From: Aplidium turbinatum
Taxonomy: Eukaryota; Chordata; Ascidiacea; Aplousobranchia; Polyclinidae
DNA: 64,000 bases
NCBI GenBank assembly: GCA_918807975.1
Contig: OU964923.1
Location: 23,355,235-23,419,234, forward strand
Reading direction: 5' to 3'
Part shown: positions 49,001 through 60,262 of the stretch, piece by piece
Layout: each line of letters begins with the position of its first letter
Numbering within the stretch: position 1 is the first letter of the stretch
Made by a program: the position numbers and the translations under genes
Notes under the pieces: generated by a model
The model's database searches: none
Seen by the model: only the letters and a program-made list of their open reading frames with translations
What the model was told of the DNA's origin: nothing

Positions 49001-52000
49001 ACTAGCATACTAAAACGTACTCCTTTGTTGCCTGCGGGCTGTGTATGTTTGCTTATTGTATGTTAAACTTGTTGCTGGTTTCAAATCCGTAGTTAACCAT
49101 ATCTTTTTTATCTAAGTATTTAGCTTATAATTTTTTGTGACTCTCCTGGTGGTGAGTGATTGTATGTTTGATGAAAGATAAAAATCTTGGCATGCTTTAC
49201 ATGCAATTGAAAGTGCTAATGTAATCTATGCCCGTACAGCAAGCTTACAACCATAGAGCAACAGGCGTTAAAAGCAGCTCCCAAGATGTGATTTCCTGAT
49301 CGTAAAATCTAATACCTGACCACCCAAATTTGAACATGTTTTCTTTAAAGAATAATAAAGTCTCTAGTTGCGAACTTCTGTTGTGAGGTCCTTGTGCAAC
49401 TTCACGATTTTCACCTCACGAAACTATGAAGATTGACTTCATCTGTTAGTGTAACTAATTCTATTATTTGTTGATTTCTTATCTTCAGGTTTCCAAATAT
49501 TTTCGGTCATCCTCGCCAACTTTGGTTGGACGGTTGGTTCCACATCATATGAGATCGATATGGCGGAGGCTGCATTTAAAGGATCCACTAAAGCTATAGT
49601 GGGAGGAATGTTCTATTTGCTTGGCCTGACCGCCTCTTTGTATCATCTCCTCTTCCTCTCGTCGCAAAGACTTTACGCAATTGCTCTCCCTGTCCGATAC
49701 AAAGTTCGAAGCAAATTTTCTTTATACTTTGGATTGATTCTTGTTTGGTTTCTGGCCGTTGTATCTGCCACATATCCAGGTAACATTCTCGATAATGTAT
49801 TGCTTGTTTAAATGTTTAAACTTCACAGAGTCTTTAACGTACCTCAGAAAAAAGCGTTTGTAGAGTAAAAAACCTGACGGAAGACAGAACGAGATATTTG
49901 CATACCTGTTGTGCAATTTTTTCACACAATGTGGTCTACTAACGCACAGCTCATTCATGTCTCATTTATTTACAGTTTGGTTTCCAAGCAAAATAGATTT
50001 TACGTACAACCACATACTATTTCTTTACTATCCGACAACCAAAGGGAATTTGTTTTCATCAACAACCAGAATAGAAGCTTTAGCATTGAGTACTTTGGTC
50101 TGTCTGTTCTTTGTTCCATATTTTTTAATGGTAAGTCTCAGCTGTTTTTTTTTTTATTATTATTTTGCCTTAACTGCAATTTTAAACTGAAATTTAATTC
50201 CGTATTATTTCAGTGTTCTCTTGTTATAAGGATACTATTAAAAATGCTTAATAAGGTTAAATTGCTAAATTAAAAAATTAAAAGTTCTGTTTTTGTTTGT
50301 AAATTCACAAAATTTATTTTTGAAAGTAAAAAAAAATGAACAGTTGTAAAATCCTGGTTTTTCTTCGGTTGGAAAAATATTGATTGTTGCACGTTCGTGT
50401 TTTGATTCGGTGACCTCCTCAGATGGTTACCTTGCTTCTGCTAGCTTTATTTTTCAAAATTGTAACGTAAGGTGATTATTGTAAAACTTTGAGAACTCTA
50501 AACTTTTGATAGATTTATTGATCATCGGGCTGAATGCCAAAAGGATGCAAGTTCAAACAGACGTTACTCTTTTTGTGTGCAAAAGCACATTTCGCTAACT
50601 TTTCTTCGTGTTTGTTTTTGCTTCTGAGCCGTTTTTGTTCTCTACTAAATGCTAATAGGAAGATTACAACATTGTCAATGTAGAAATGTTCGGTCAATTT
50701 CTATCTGTCTTTAAAACAATCAATACATCCGTCTACAAACCTAAAAACTGCAGCACAAGCAAAAATTCGCATTAAGGAAATTTTTTAACATGTTCTCCAA
50801 AATTTCCAGTAAAGATCAAATAGTGGTTTGGAGATATATCTCTGATGGAATGCCACAGCTAGCACGTGTAACGCTCAACCATGAAATTAAATCGGTTTAA
50901 TGTCTAACTTTTAAAATTCAGTTTCATCATGAAATGCATAACGAAGAAAGAGTGGATTCACGAGTTACATAAGTCTAACATAAAGTTGAATTTAAAATTC
51001 TAAAACTTATCTACTTAATTTGACATAAAACGGTAATACAAAGTTCGATCTGACATATAACATACAAAATGTTGATGGATCTTATAAGAATTTGTGATGT
51101 ACAATAAAAATTATTCTTTCTTTCACGTTTGATATACTGTAGACTTATGTATTCTTGAAGGTTCATATAAACGGCATGATGTGCTGTAATTACTGGGCCA
51201 TAGATTTAAATAGAGTTGCTAAACTTTTTCGACAACGACAAGAAACCAGGAAACTGCAAAAAAAAGCCTTTTCGCAACCGACAACCTACTCGCTTTATTC
51301 TATTCTGTGAATGTGATCCCAATAACAACAATCTGCATACGCTCCTTTCAACTATGACAAAATATCGTTAAAAGTTTTATTTGAAAATGAAATTTATCAA
51401 AGATGAACAGGCGTAATCCAAAATTAAATAGCCTACTTGTAACACATCGCTTAATCTGGTTGGGTAGCCTATGTTAATCGTTTATTGTTAGTTTTTGATG
51501 TACATTTTGACACAAGCAAATGTATTTTATCTCACTTGTTGCATTGTGCATTCGTTCGTGTTTTTGGCGATTCTTTGACAATAGGGCAATAATCTAAGAA
51601 ATATAACGGTTACAACAATATTTTTCCAATGTTAATGTTTCGTATCAAAAGTATAATTTTTAATTAATATTGATCTTTTTTTATCAATTCTAATTCACAA
51701 AACGAATATTGCCATGTTGTAGAATGTAGAACCTCGGCTATTGTGAGTTTTAACAAAAACTAATTTGTTTGCGGCTTGACAAAATTTTCTCTGAATTGAC
51801 GTTTTTATCACCAAAGCTAGAATTTTAAGAAGATCAATGCTTTGTTTTCAGACTGCTCTATCTCTTGCATCAGGGGCAATGATTCACAGATATTACCAAC
51901 ACAGAGCCAAAAATCTGACTGCATCTCATTTCTCCAAGAAATTTCCGAAAAAAGTTTCCAAGCACGAAATACATGTTCTCAAAACAGTGGTGGTCATGCA

Positions 52001-53261
52001 AGTTGGCTTTACGATTACTTTGTGTAAGTGTCTTCGAGAAAAACGATGATGCCTTTGTGTAACACCGGACAAAAGTAAACAAAAAAATTGGAATTGGCGT
52101 CATTTCAATAGACTATGATTCGATTTTGAATTCCGTGTAGGCCAAGTTGATATTTATGGTTTGTAGCCTACTTTTTAATTTTTTTCTGATGCTTTTTATG
52201 AGTCCTGACAACTAATCAAAGTTGTCTCAATTATATTGTTTTATCTGAAATGTGGTTGTGTATACATAACCATTTTGTATATCAGTGTTGACGTAGTCGA
52301 CTGTAACGCGCAGTTTACGTGTTTACTTTGAGTAAAGGTTTGTAGCCTATCATAAAAAGGCGTGTCCTAATCGTATAGCTTTAGCTGTCACAATAATTAG
52401 TTTAGTCATAAACATACAAAAAATTAAAGTTATAAGCAATGAATTTTGTAAATGTAAACCTTAGTTCTGTTGTTTACTTATAATAAACGAGATAACTCAT
52501 AGCACGAGTATTTTCCTTGCGTTGTTGAAAAGCGTTTCAGAAGGGCTCAACAACTTATGCTTCTAAGCATACAAGATGCATCTTTTTGTTTACACATATC
52601 TTTACATTTTTAGTACCTCTTGCTACCGCAATAACAATGTTCTACGCCCGTAGCCTGACATGTGCCAATTTTTCAACACCTTACTTCATATGCTTCTACC
52701 TAAGCCTTTGTCACAGGTGAGGATAAACATACCAGCTTATTATGTACCAATCATCGCAAACAAAATAATTTAACATAAGAGTTTAGTGTTATAGCGCAAA
52801 ACTTGTTTTAAAAGTAGTGATAAGAGACACGATTTTTGGTTGAATCATCAGTTTGTTTTTAATCTGAAGCAACCAATAGACTTTACCAAACTTTTCTTCC
52901 GTTTTATTCACCATAGTCGATCAGCAGATGTGCGATCAGCCCACAGATAAGTAAATAAAACCAATTTTACACGTTTTAAACATATAATTTGTTTTTCAGT
53001 TTTGTGAATATTTTGGTTTATGCCGCTCTAAGCCCGAAATTCCGAAAATCAATAAAAGCGGCACTTTGTGCGTGTCTTCCTCGGCGTTTCAAGAAGAAGG
53101 CAACCAACATGGCGATGAAGGAAAAGAACAGCAACAATCTATCAACTAGTCAAACAAGATCAACCGATCTCACGAAGTCAATTGCAAACAAAAATACTTC
53201 TATCCGTCATTTACCAGGGATGCCAAGTGTGAGAAAGCAACGTGCGCAGCATAAAACTTAA
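46031..53261 (+). CDS. rhodopsin-like seven-transmembrane receptor, paralog B
   Basis: Six coding exons: 46031-46499, 49489-49779, 49976-50130, 51852-52023, 52614-52716, 53000-53261. They splice in phase to about 483 residues. The N-terminus (~105 residues) has glycosylation sites and the same cysteine spacing as paralog A (starts CGFPAFC, ends CDEC). TM1 has SGNGIVLWNVV; TM2 SLAVADIMSG; TM3 ends LSSQRLYAIALPVRYK; TM4 LILVWFLAVVSATYPG; TM5 LSTLVCLFFVPYFLM; TM6 VGFTITLLPLATAI; TM7 SFVNILVYAALSPKFRKS. A basic C-tail of ~70 residues with Ser/Thr follows. DRY reads QRL, NPxxY reads NILVY, and the TM3-loop 2 cysteine pair is missing, as in paralog A. The ATG at 46031 is the first in-frame one; the open frame above it starts with TTG. 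Ligand and G-protein coupling unknown. Confidence 0.9.
46568..46831 (+). CDS. 87-codon ORF inside receptor B intron 1
   Basis: An ATG frame immediately after the first exon encodes MVDIKKELEEVSAYTHLTNL, a middle with VYFIQRMKQLITIYAVAYN and a basic end (RKKFKNLLLHVGYLKRDFQR) before TAA. It is mostly amphipathic helix with no signal peptide. It may be a nested small gene, a retained-intron product, or a piece of a mobile element. I do not recognise it. Interesting mainly because such a clean frame is unusual in these AT-rich introns. Confidence 0.3.
   Translation: MVDIKKELEEVSAYTHLTNLQQIVSAVNQTLRSCVFDVYFIQRMKQLITIYAVAYNANQRKKFKNLLLHVGYLKRDFQRFRDLTQTG
47975..48022. repeat. perfect 21-bp inverted repeat with 6-nt loop
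   Basis: Arms AGACAAAACAAAGTAACTTCA and its exact complement, separated by ACTCGA. In intron 1 of receptor B. Confidence 0.9.
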
Positions 53262-53453
53262 GAAGCACACTAGAAAGTGCTTTAGATTGATTTTTTTTAT
53301 CTAAACGGCCAGAAAATTATACAATGGCAGGAGAGAAAAATGGCATTGTTGCTGGTACCGTACTGTATTAAAGAGCGGCACCTGAGAATTACCAGAGTGA
53401 CAAGCCAATCATTACAGATGCATTTGCATGGATCTGACTGTGAAAGCACATGA

Positions 53454-53459
53454 AATAAA
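53454..53459 (+). terminator. polyadenylation signal of receptor B
   Basis: AATAAA 193 nt after the receptor B stop codon (53259-53261), same strand. Confidence 0.5.
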
Positions 53460-54429
53460 CTACCATGTGAAAGTTAAGTTTCTTTTGTAGACGTGTCTAT
53501 GGAAACACTTTGGTTTACATAAACTGTGTTTGCTGCTGTGCAAACAAATTTACTGTAGGCCTAATTTTCCTCAAGAATAACTTATGATAAGCAATGTTCA
53601 TACTTTATTTGACTTGCATGGTGAATTAATAAGAGTTTGTTGCAGTAAGAAAAGTTGTTTACAGTTAATTATTTTTTGCAAATGAAACAAGATTCTGCAC
53701 TGAAAATCAAAAAAATCAAAATGAGGAAATTGTGGGTTTAAAAAGAAACAAATTTAAATAAAATATTTGTGTCGCCAACAACTCAAATCGTATAGTTTTG
53801 AATGCATATTTGCTGAGTAGGTCTACCTCGCTTTCAGTTTTACCTTTATCTTTACACAATGCAGCAATACACTGCCAATACAGGCTTTGTTCTGTGGTAA
53901 AAACCCATTGAAAGTTACCGATAGACTATTTATGATTCTATAGAATTGCATTGTTTTCCTGCAAAAATAAAAAGACGATTTTGTATATATTTTTCGTTTT
54001 TCTTGATAAGAGCAACTGAATTATTTTTTGAATACTAAAAACTTTGAATGTGTATCAGGATTATTTAGTAGCCTACTTGCGCAACAGTTCCAGTATCATC
54101 TGATAAAGGAAAACGTGTAAACAAACCTGCAGCCTATAGCCCAGGTTGTTTTATTGCTTCACTGACGTTTCGTGTACCCCATGGGCGCTATAGGGTGCAT
54201 TAGGAATCTTTTTCAAACAACTTATATCTAACATTTATAGTGTTGCATCTATGCAAAAAATCATACTGTACCTCTAATTTTTTTTCAAAAGCTAATTGAT
54301 GTTTAGGAGTGCAACAGGTTCCCCCACACATAGCCGTAGGAGAGCAAAACATTTAGGAGGGGGGTAAGAATACCTTCAAAAACGCAACATTACTCAGTCA
54401 TAATCTCTGAGGTGGTGTATAGTCTAATA
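53460..54429. other. no gene seen
   Basis: AT-rich sequence after receptor B. Near 54165 the minus strand carries CGAAACGTCAGTGAAGCAAT, which resembles the 3' part of the hammerhead-like motif. Confidence 0.45.
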
Positions 54430-54957
54430 CAAGCGTCGGGAACCTCTTTAGGTAAGAGAGACATGAGAGCTACATTTTTGGAAAAGTATTTTCGTAAGAG
54501 CCATATAGTGCTCTAACACTTAATACAACTAATATGTAGTGGCAGGTGATGAGTTGTAAAAGTGGGGCCATGGGATTTCTGAACATGAGAAAAACAGCGG
54601 GGGCCTGGGGACCTTTCCCAGAAATTTTTGAAAAAAGGTGTTTAATTTAGTGCATTCTGCGAGCGTATTTTCAACTTTAAATTGTAATGGAAACTTAAGA
54701 TAAAACTTTTTGTGAGCCAGAGGCCATCACTGGTCACAGCGGTAAACCATAATCTCTTCGTGGGAAAATTGTAACATAAAGTTCCCGGATCCGTTCGTCT
54801 GTATGTAATGACCGAAAAAGAAACACTCCTTCGAAACGTCTATTCAAAATTGTATTTCTGTAAAAATAGCCTCAAAGCTGTCGAAATTGGATGCAACGCT
54901 GTACACCAATCACGAAGAGCCGTATATGGCTCGCGAGCCATAGGTTCTCGATTCCTG
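54430..54957. mobile_element. nonautonomous hAT element with 8-bp target duplication
   Basis: The ends CAAGCGTCGGGAACCT and AGGTTCTCGATTCCTG are inverted repeats (12 of 16 match) with subterminal AGAGCCATAT / GTATATGGCTCGCGAGCC. The flanking 8 bp GTCTAATA is identical on both sides (54422-54429 and 54958-54965). It holds a solo LTR at 54731-54908. No transposase. Confidence 0.88.
54731..54908. mobile_element. solo LTR inside the hAT element
   Basis: Runs from TGGTCACAGCGG to CTGTACACCA (TG...CA) and is flanked by the 5-bp duplication ATCAC on both sides (54726-54730, 54909-54913), the signature of LTR-element integration. It matches 1930-2108 over its full length. It arose from recombination between the two LTRs of a once complete copy. 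Confidence 0.85.
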
Positions 54958-55239
54958 GTCTAATAAATGCACAATTATCAACTTGGTAGTGTATGAAGAC
55001 ACAGGCAACAAAACATTCAATTAGGTGAACAAGGCTGCCTTAACTTTAATCTGCATTTATAAATCCGTCGGTGTCCCAATTAGCCTACCGTAAATCAACC
55101 ATTAAATTGAATTTTTCTTGCATCAAACTTGGACCTTTGAACAAAACTACTTTTAGCATTTGATATAGGCCTAACATTGCAATGAAATCACAGTCCATGT
55201 TTTTGCAGTAGCCTACCATCGTTACGTTAATAACCGCAC

Positions 55240-56090
55240 ATTTTTTTCCGAAATATTTTTTACAAATAACCGTATTAGTAGAATATGGATGAAAAATCGA
55301 AAAACCTAAATAGGTTTTTGATGCCAAAACAGAAACTTCATAAGGTTCCCGGTAGGCCTACCCAGCAGGCTTTCAAAATTGCACCGATGAAGAAATGTAG
55401 GCCTATGCTACTATCTTGAATATCTGAAATAAGCTTACATCTGCTTACCAATTGCATTTTTTTACATTTAATTTCTGCAGATATTCCATCAAAATTTAAC
55501 ATTCAGACCAAATTGCAATACCAAATACCGGTACAAAAGCTTGCAAAATTGATAATGCTGCATTTACATTCCATGAAAATGTTAATGTACTTCAAAATAC
55601 AACACTAGGCTATACAAAGTTCCAAACTGGTAAAATGTTAAAGACTCATGGTAAACATTGATTTGTCTGAATAACTAAAGATTTTTTCCCACATGATTTT
55701 ATTAATAACTGCATTTGTAGGATATATAGACAAAAAAGTTAAAAAAAACTCATTAGGTTACCAGTAGGCTACCCCGCAGGCCTTTAAATCCTACTCATGA
55801 AGAAATGTAGCTCACATGCTAGTGAATGAGCTTACCTCTCTCTGTTCGCCAGTTATGTTCTTTTACACTTACGTTTTGCAAATTTTGAATCGAAACTTAT
55901 CATTCTGCCCAAATTGCAATACCACATTTAACAGTTTCCAAAATCGTTGATAAGAATTAATACATTTTACCTTCACTGGAAAATGTCAACGTATCTCATA
56001 AATTATAATAATTATTTAAAGTTTGTAAACTTGTAAAATGTCGAAACATGGAAAGATTGATTTGCCCAAATAACTGGACATTTTGCCCAA
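55240..56090. repeat. diverged tandem duplication, ~400-bp unit, two copies
   Basis: AAATTGCAATACCA occurs at 55510 and 55911. GATTTG..C..AATAACT, GAAGAAATGTAG and CATGATTTT/ACATTTTG segments recur in the same order, about 400 bp apart. The copies are well diverged. Origin unknown, perhaps the interior of an old transposon. Confidence 0.65.
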
Positions 56091-56597
56091 ATTTGCGACG
56101 TTTCTTTTTTCAGCGAGGGAGCGACCGCCCCCTGCCTCCCCATCTCCTACGGTTGTGCCCTTACAGGCAGCAAAACTTAGCAATGTTGAAAATTGGCTAT
56201 AACGCAGTAACTACTTGGAGTGGGAACATAATTTTAGTATCTAATTAAACTAAATCATATACCAGATTTGTATCAAAACCATCAGTGACAACTTAAAAGA
56301 GAGAAAGTTCCTGAAATACGAATCAATTTTGGTAAAAGTGTATGATTGTATGCAAAAGAACGCTACTTTAAGGAAAAAAATGTACATATCATGTTCACGT
56401 TGCAGATACAAAATGATGGTTGTCTTAGATTAAATTTTTTTAATGTTCTGCTTGTGCTTTACATTCTGATTAAAACAATATAAATGCTATTGACACAATC
56501 ATTGTGGCTTGAATTTATTGTGTTTCAGTTGTTTTGACAAAGTAGCTTACTCTTGTGAATGACTGCTGCAAGATTAAGAAACAAGCAAAGAAAAATT

Positions 56598-56640
56598 GGT
56601 ACCTCCAGCGGGATTCGAACCTATGACTTTTCATCGAATA
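56598..56640 (-). other. tRNA-like fragment (T arm), probably SINE remnant
   Basis: On the minus strand ATAGGTTCGAATCCCGCTGG has the TTCGAATCC box B and a T-arm stem. No matching 5' acceptor half (TACCTCC) lies at tRNA distance upstream, so it is not a complete tRNA gene. Confidence 0.4.
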
Positions 56641-56944
56641 CTTAGTTTTTCTAAAACAAAACAAAACAGAAGTTATACTTTTCTTCTTGTCCTCTCCTTC
56701 ACTAGAATCACTACACTTAGTACACTATAGGACAAAGTCACTAGTCAGAACACTGAAAACAATCGAAGCTACAGAAGAACATCTGCAAATTTATGATAAA
56801 AATAAAAAAATAATAACTTTCATTCAAAAACATCACAAGAACTTGTTACAACCGAACATTATTGCGTCTTACGGTATAGTGCGCATTGAAAACTCATTAG
56901 CAATGTCATTTATGCTGATGTCATTGACAATATTTTGGTGAACG

Positions 56945-57240
56945 TTGCATACAATGCTAGCATTCAACCTTTCCTTTCCCAAAGTGAAGCTGAAGCTGCA
57001 GAAGCAGAAGCTGCAACTGAAGTTCCTGGGTCACATCATAAGAAAAGGCAAACTTGAAGATTTATCTTTAAGCGGAAAAATACTAGGAAAACGGTCAAGA
57101 GGAGCTCAAAGATTCACATTTTTGCACAATTTTCAACCACATATCAAAAACCCTACTAAAATTTGGCAAGACGCACGAGATCGATCAAACTAGAACATCA
57201 TTGTACATCGAGGGCTGTATCAGCCATAATACCTACAGAG
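56945..57240 (+). mobile_element. LINE C-terminus fragment
   Basis: The frame at 56985-57193 gives KLQLKFLGHIIRKGKLEDLS and GKRSRGAQRFTFL, then KIWQDARDRSN and (after a stop) NIIVHRGLYQP. This is the known C-terminal pattern of a non-LTR retrotransposon class ('FGHI.R...L....L.GK..GKR.RGR...R..W...ARDR..W'). It is a short 5'-truncated relic followed by a GA-rich tail. Confidence 0.65.
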
Positions 57241-57379
57241 AGAGAGAGAGTCCCAAAGTATTTCTCAGCCAGGTTTTCAATCTACGAAGATTGGAAAACG
57301 ACCTCTCACAAGCAGCAGAGCTTACCGGACAAACTAAGAGGATCTTACTCAGCTGGAGTATTTTAGAATAGAGAGGTTG

Positions 57380-58780
57380 TAGAATTTTGACGCGAATTCT
57401 ACGTTAAAGAATATCTTTCTCACTGGCGCCAAACAGTGGATTGGATTATTATATGCGTCGCTTAGTTAATACGGTTATGCGCCCACAACAGACAGAGAAA
57501 CAAGCCAAGTAGATTGAATCTGAACAGAGTCTTGAGTTCTGTTATTTTATTATGGCAGAAAGGTTGCAAGATCACAAAGTCAGAAGGTCACAAAGTCACA
57601 GGATCACAAGTTGCAGATCTCAAGTTCACGGGGTTACAGGTCGCAAGTTCAGCCACTTGTTTGCAGGTCGCAAGTTTATGGGGTTGCAGGTCGCAAGTTT
57701 AGCCATTTGTTTGCAGGTCGCAAGTTTAGCCACAAGTTGCAGGTCGCAAATTTAGCCACAAGTTGCAGGTCGCAAGTTTGTTTAACAAATTTAGTCCGCA
57801 GATATGGGCTACTTCAATCCTATACAGATCGGGTGGGGGACAGTTTAGTCGACTCACCGATGCAGCAGAAGCAGGGCTTGAAGTGATAATCCGTACAAAC
57901 AATAATCCAAATAATAATAAGTCATACAGCAATTGATTCTACTAGTGCATGTTATTCAAATAGAATAGAACACAAAATTTACAATTAGTAAATGGTCAAG
58001 AAATATTTAACATAAAGTTTCTCAATTTATGCTTAAGAATTAACATTAAACAGCTCGTTTACAGAATGCGGCTAGTACAAACTCAAAGAGAATTGCTCGT
58101 CTATGCTTTCACAAGTAAACAGACTTCGCCTTGCTAAGCTTTTATGCTGATTGCAGCAAAACACAGAGAAGATGTGTTATATAAAGACAACAAAGAGAAA
58201 AAAAAGCTTCAATAATGTGCCTTGGTTGAAGCAAGCAAGCAGATAACAATCGTTCGCCAACGTTGATACAACATCTTTCAAGATGCGGCGAAAGGCTTCG
58301 AAGAAATAACGCGCTTAGCCAGTATTTATAGTCACATACAGACACACAACATTTAGACGTTGAATTACCGTTGGCCGTGCTATGCCAACGTTTAAATGGA
58401 TGATGAAAAACAACGATTAATTTTCAGCCCACAAGATGACATAAAATTGTTTTTTGTTAAAAATAGCGTTTTAAAACAACACACTACAAATGCTCTGGTG
58501 CCGTTTCATGAGTCAATTCCTTGCAAGCCCAGTCTCTTGTCTAGAAACTGACAGCAATTATTTAAACTTGTGTTTCGGGAAGAATAAGGAATTGCTAAAA
58601 ATGTAAATTGTTTTTGTACAATTCGATAGACTACTAACTCCGTGGAGAGAGATATATGGATTTAAGTAAACACAAGCTTTATGTCTGTAAAAGTAATGTA
58701 ATAACTCTATCAGCACGAAGACGCGATTGACGTTTCAGAGGTTATCTTAAAACAACAAAGAATGGCTTGTTCGGCTGATA
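57380..58780 (-). mobile_element. LTR-like block inside the hAT relic
   Basis: Read on the minus strand it has a TATA box (TATAAATACTGGC near 58330), a long GC-poor leader-like region, a minisatellite, and an AATAAAATAAC polyadenylation-type signal near 57550. It then has TTGGCGCCAGTGAGAAAG near 57430, which resembles a tRNA-Lys-type primer-binding site. Edges and target duplication were not found and no coding region follows, so it may be a solo or truncated LTR of a Gypsy-like element. Old and incomplete. Confidence 0.35.
57590..57785. repeat. minisatellite (GGTCGCAAGTTTAGCC units)
   Basis: About six variants of TTGCAGGTCGCAAGTTTAGC with spacers CATTTGTT, CACAAG or TATGGGG. The open frames over it on both strands are repeat artefacts. 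Confidence 0.85.
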
Positions 58781-60029
58781 TACATAGACTGCTTCATAGA
58801 GTGGCTGCTACTTGACATGTTATTCAAGTCGATTATAAAATTAACAGAGGTTTTTCCAGCTCGGACAATATGCTTGATAAGCTCTTTTAGCATCCTACAG
58901 AGATTTTGCTCATGTTGCCTTTCTGAATGAATAAATTTGATAACTCATCGATTGTCTATTCAGCTCTGGATTATTTTTGACCATTTCAGGAACTAAGCCG
59001 GTCTTGAAAATTCGTCCAAGTTAATTCTTTATACTTTGACGAATCAGAATTCAGGTTACTTTCAAACCCTTCGGTTAGTTCAGAGATAACTCTGTTCATG
59101 AACTGATTGTAAAGTATTTTATAATGCAGTTGAGTGTCTGCAGTAGCTGCCATCGAGGCTCCACCCAATCTTTCAGGGACGCTTCTTTGCCGTGGTGCTT
59201 GCAAAGGCGTGATAAAATTAGCAGCAAATTTTTCCGGAAGTAAAACTGCATTTTTATAATTGTTCTCAAACTCCAAATCACGATATTTCTCTAGAGTGAT
59301 TTTCAGGATCTGAAACAGCTTTTCACAAGAGTCAATGTCAAGCTTTTCTTCTTGCAACGTGATACTAAATTGCTCCATAAGTGCCAAAGGCTTCAACATC
59401 AGCACAAGTCTCAAATATGTTTCAGCTTTAACTAAGCTTGTTAAAATTCCTTGTGCTTTTATTTTTGCTTCTAGCGTGGACAGTAGACCAGAAGCAACAA
59501 TTTCTGACAAAGTTTTTGTGACGACATGATAGTTGACCACCGTTGACCGCATCGGTGTCACCTTGCACGACTCACGTGTTGAAGCACTGCAGTGCACATA
59601 GAATGATACAAAACACGCATGTAAGTTAACTACTACTCTAGACGAAGTTGTTGATGCGATTATCGTAAAAGTAGAACAGTATAGACACTATAGTTACGAG
59701 CTGCGATTAAACGTGGGAGGTTAATCCATCGCATAGCCTACCAGAGACACAAGGCCTAATACAATGAGTCCCCTCATAAGCATTACTGCAGTGCCGTGGC
59801 CAGTGGCCTGGTCCAACTCGTCCTTAATACCTTCAATGAAGGTCCTTCATTGTCTAGCGTCAAATCCAAGACAATTTAGAACTGTGATCAAACATCAATA
59901 AAAGAAAAACAACAGCAATTCGAGATAGCCTACTTGCAAACAACTAAATCGAAGTAGGCTACAACTTCATAGCAAATATTTTTTTCTAAATTATTGGGAG
60001 GATGCTGCCAAAATATTGGGGGATATATC

Positions 60030-60262
60030 CCGCTCAATTCAGTTCAGTGGGTCATAGCCCTAACAAGGACGCGACAGGGATTCCTCTCTGGAACAGCGTA
60101 TGTTCATGAGAAATCAAAGACTAAGGGGCACCACTCCGCAATCAACGGCATGCCTTTCAGTGTCTTGCCAAAGACACAGCCACATGCATTTGAGCGATGT
60201 CGAACGGCGCCCTAACGAACGTCAAACCAGAGCTCTCACCACTCGGGTATGCAGCCAGCAGT
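60030..60262 (-). mobile_element. tRNA-derived SINE copy
   Basis: Minus-strand head GCATACCCGAGTGGTGAGAG (box A) and GCCGTTCGACATCGC (box B). The body ...GGCATGCC.. is shared with the copy at 11755-11946. It interrupts the hAT relic between its first and second blocks. Confidence 0.65.

Noticed and set aside
46031-53261. Receptor B as a pseudogene because hallmark motifs are changed
   Set aside because: All exons join in phase with good splice sites, and the same changes occur in the paralog, so they are inherited features and not decay.
56598-56640. Possible tRNA gene on the minus strand
   Set aside because: Only the T arm and box B are present; no 5' acceptor strand or D arm pairs with it.
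57552-57886. Open frames with (QVASLATSCRSQ)-like repeats
   Set aside because: Produced by the minisatellite; the same peptide appears in several frames.
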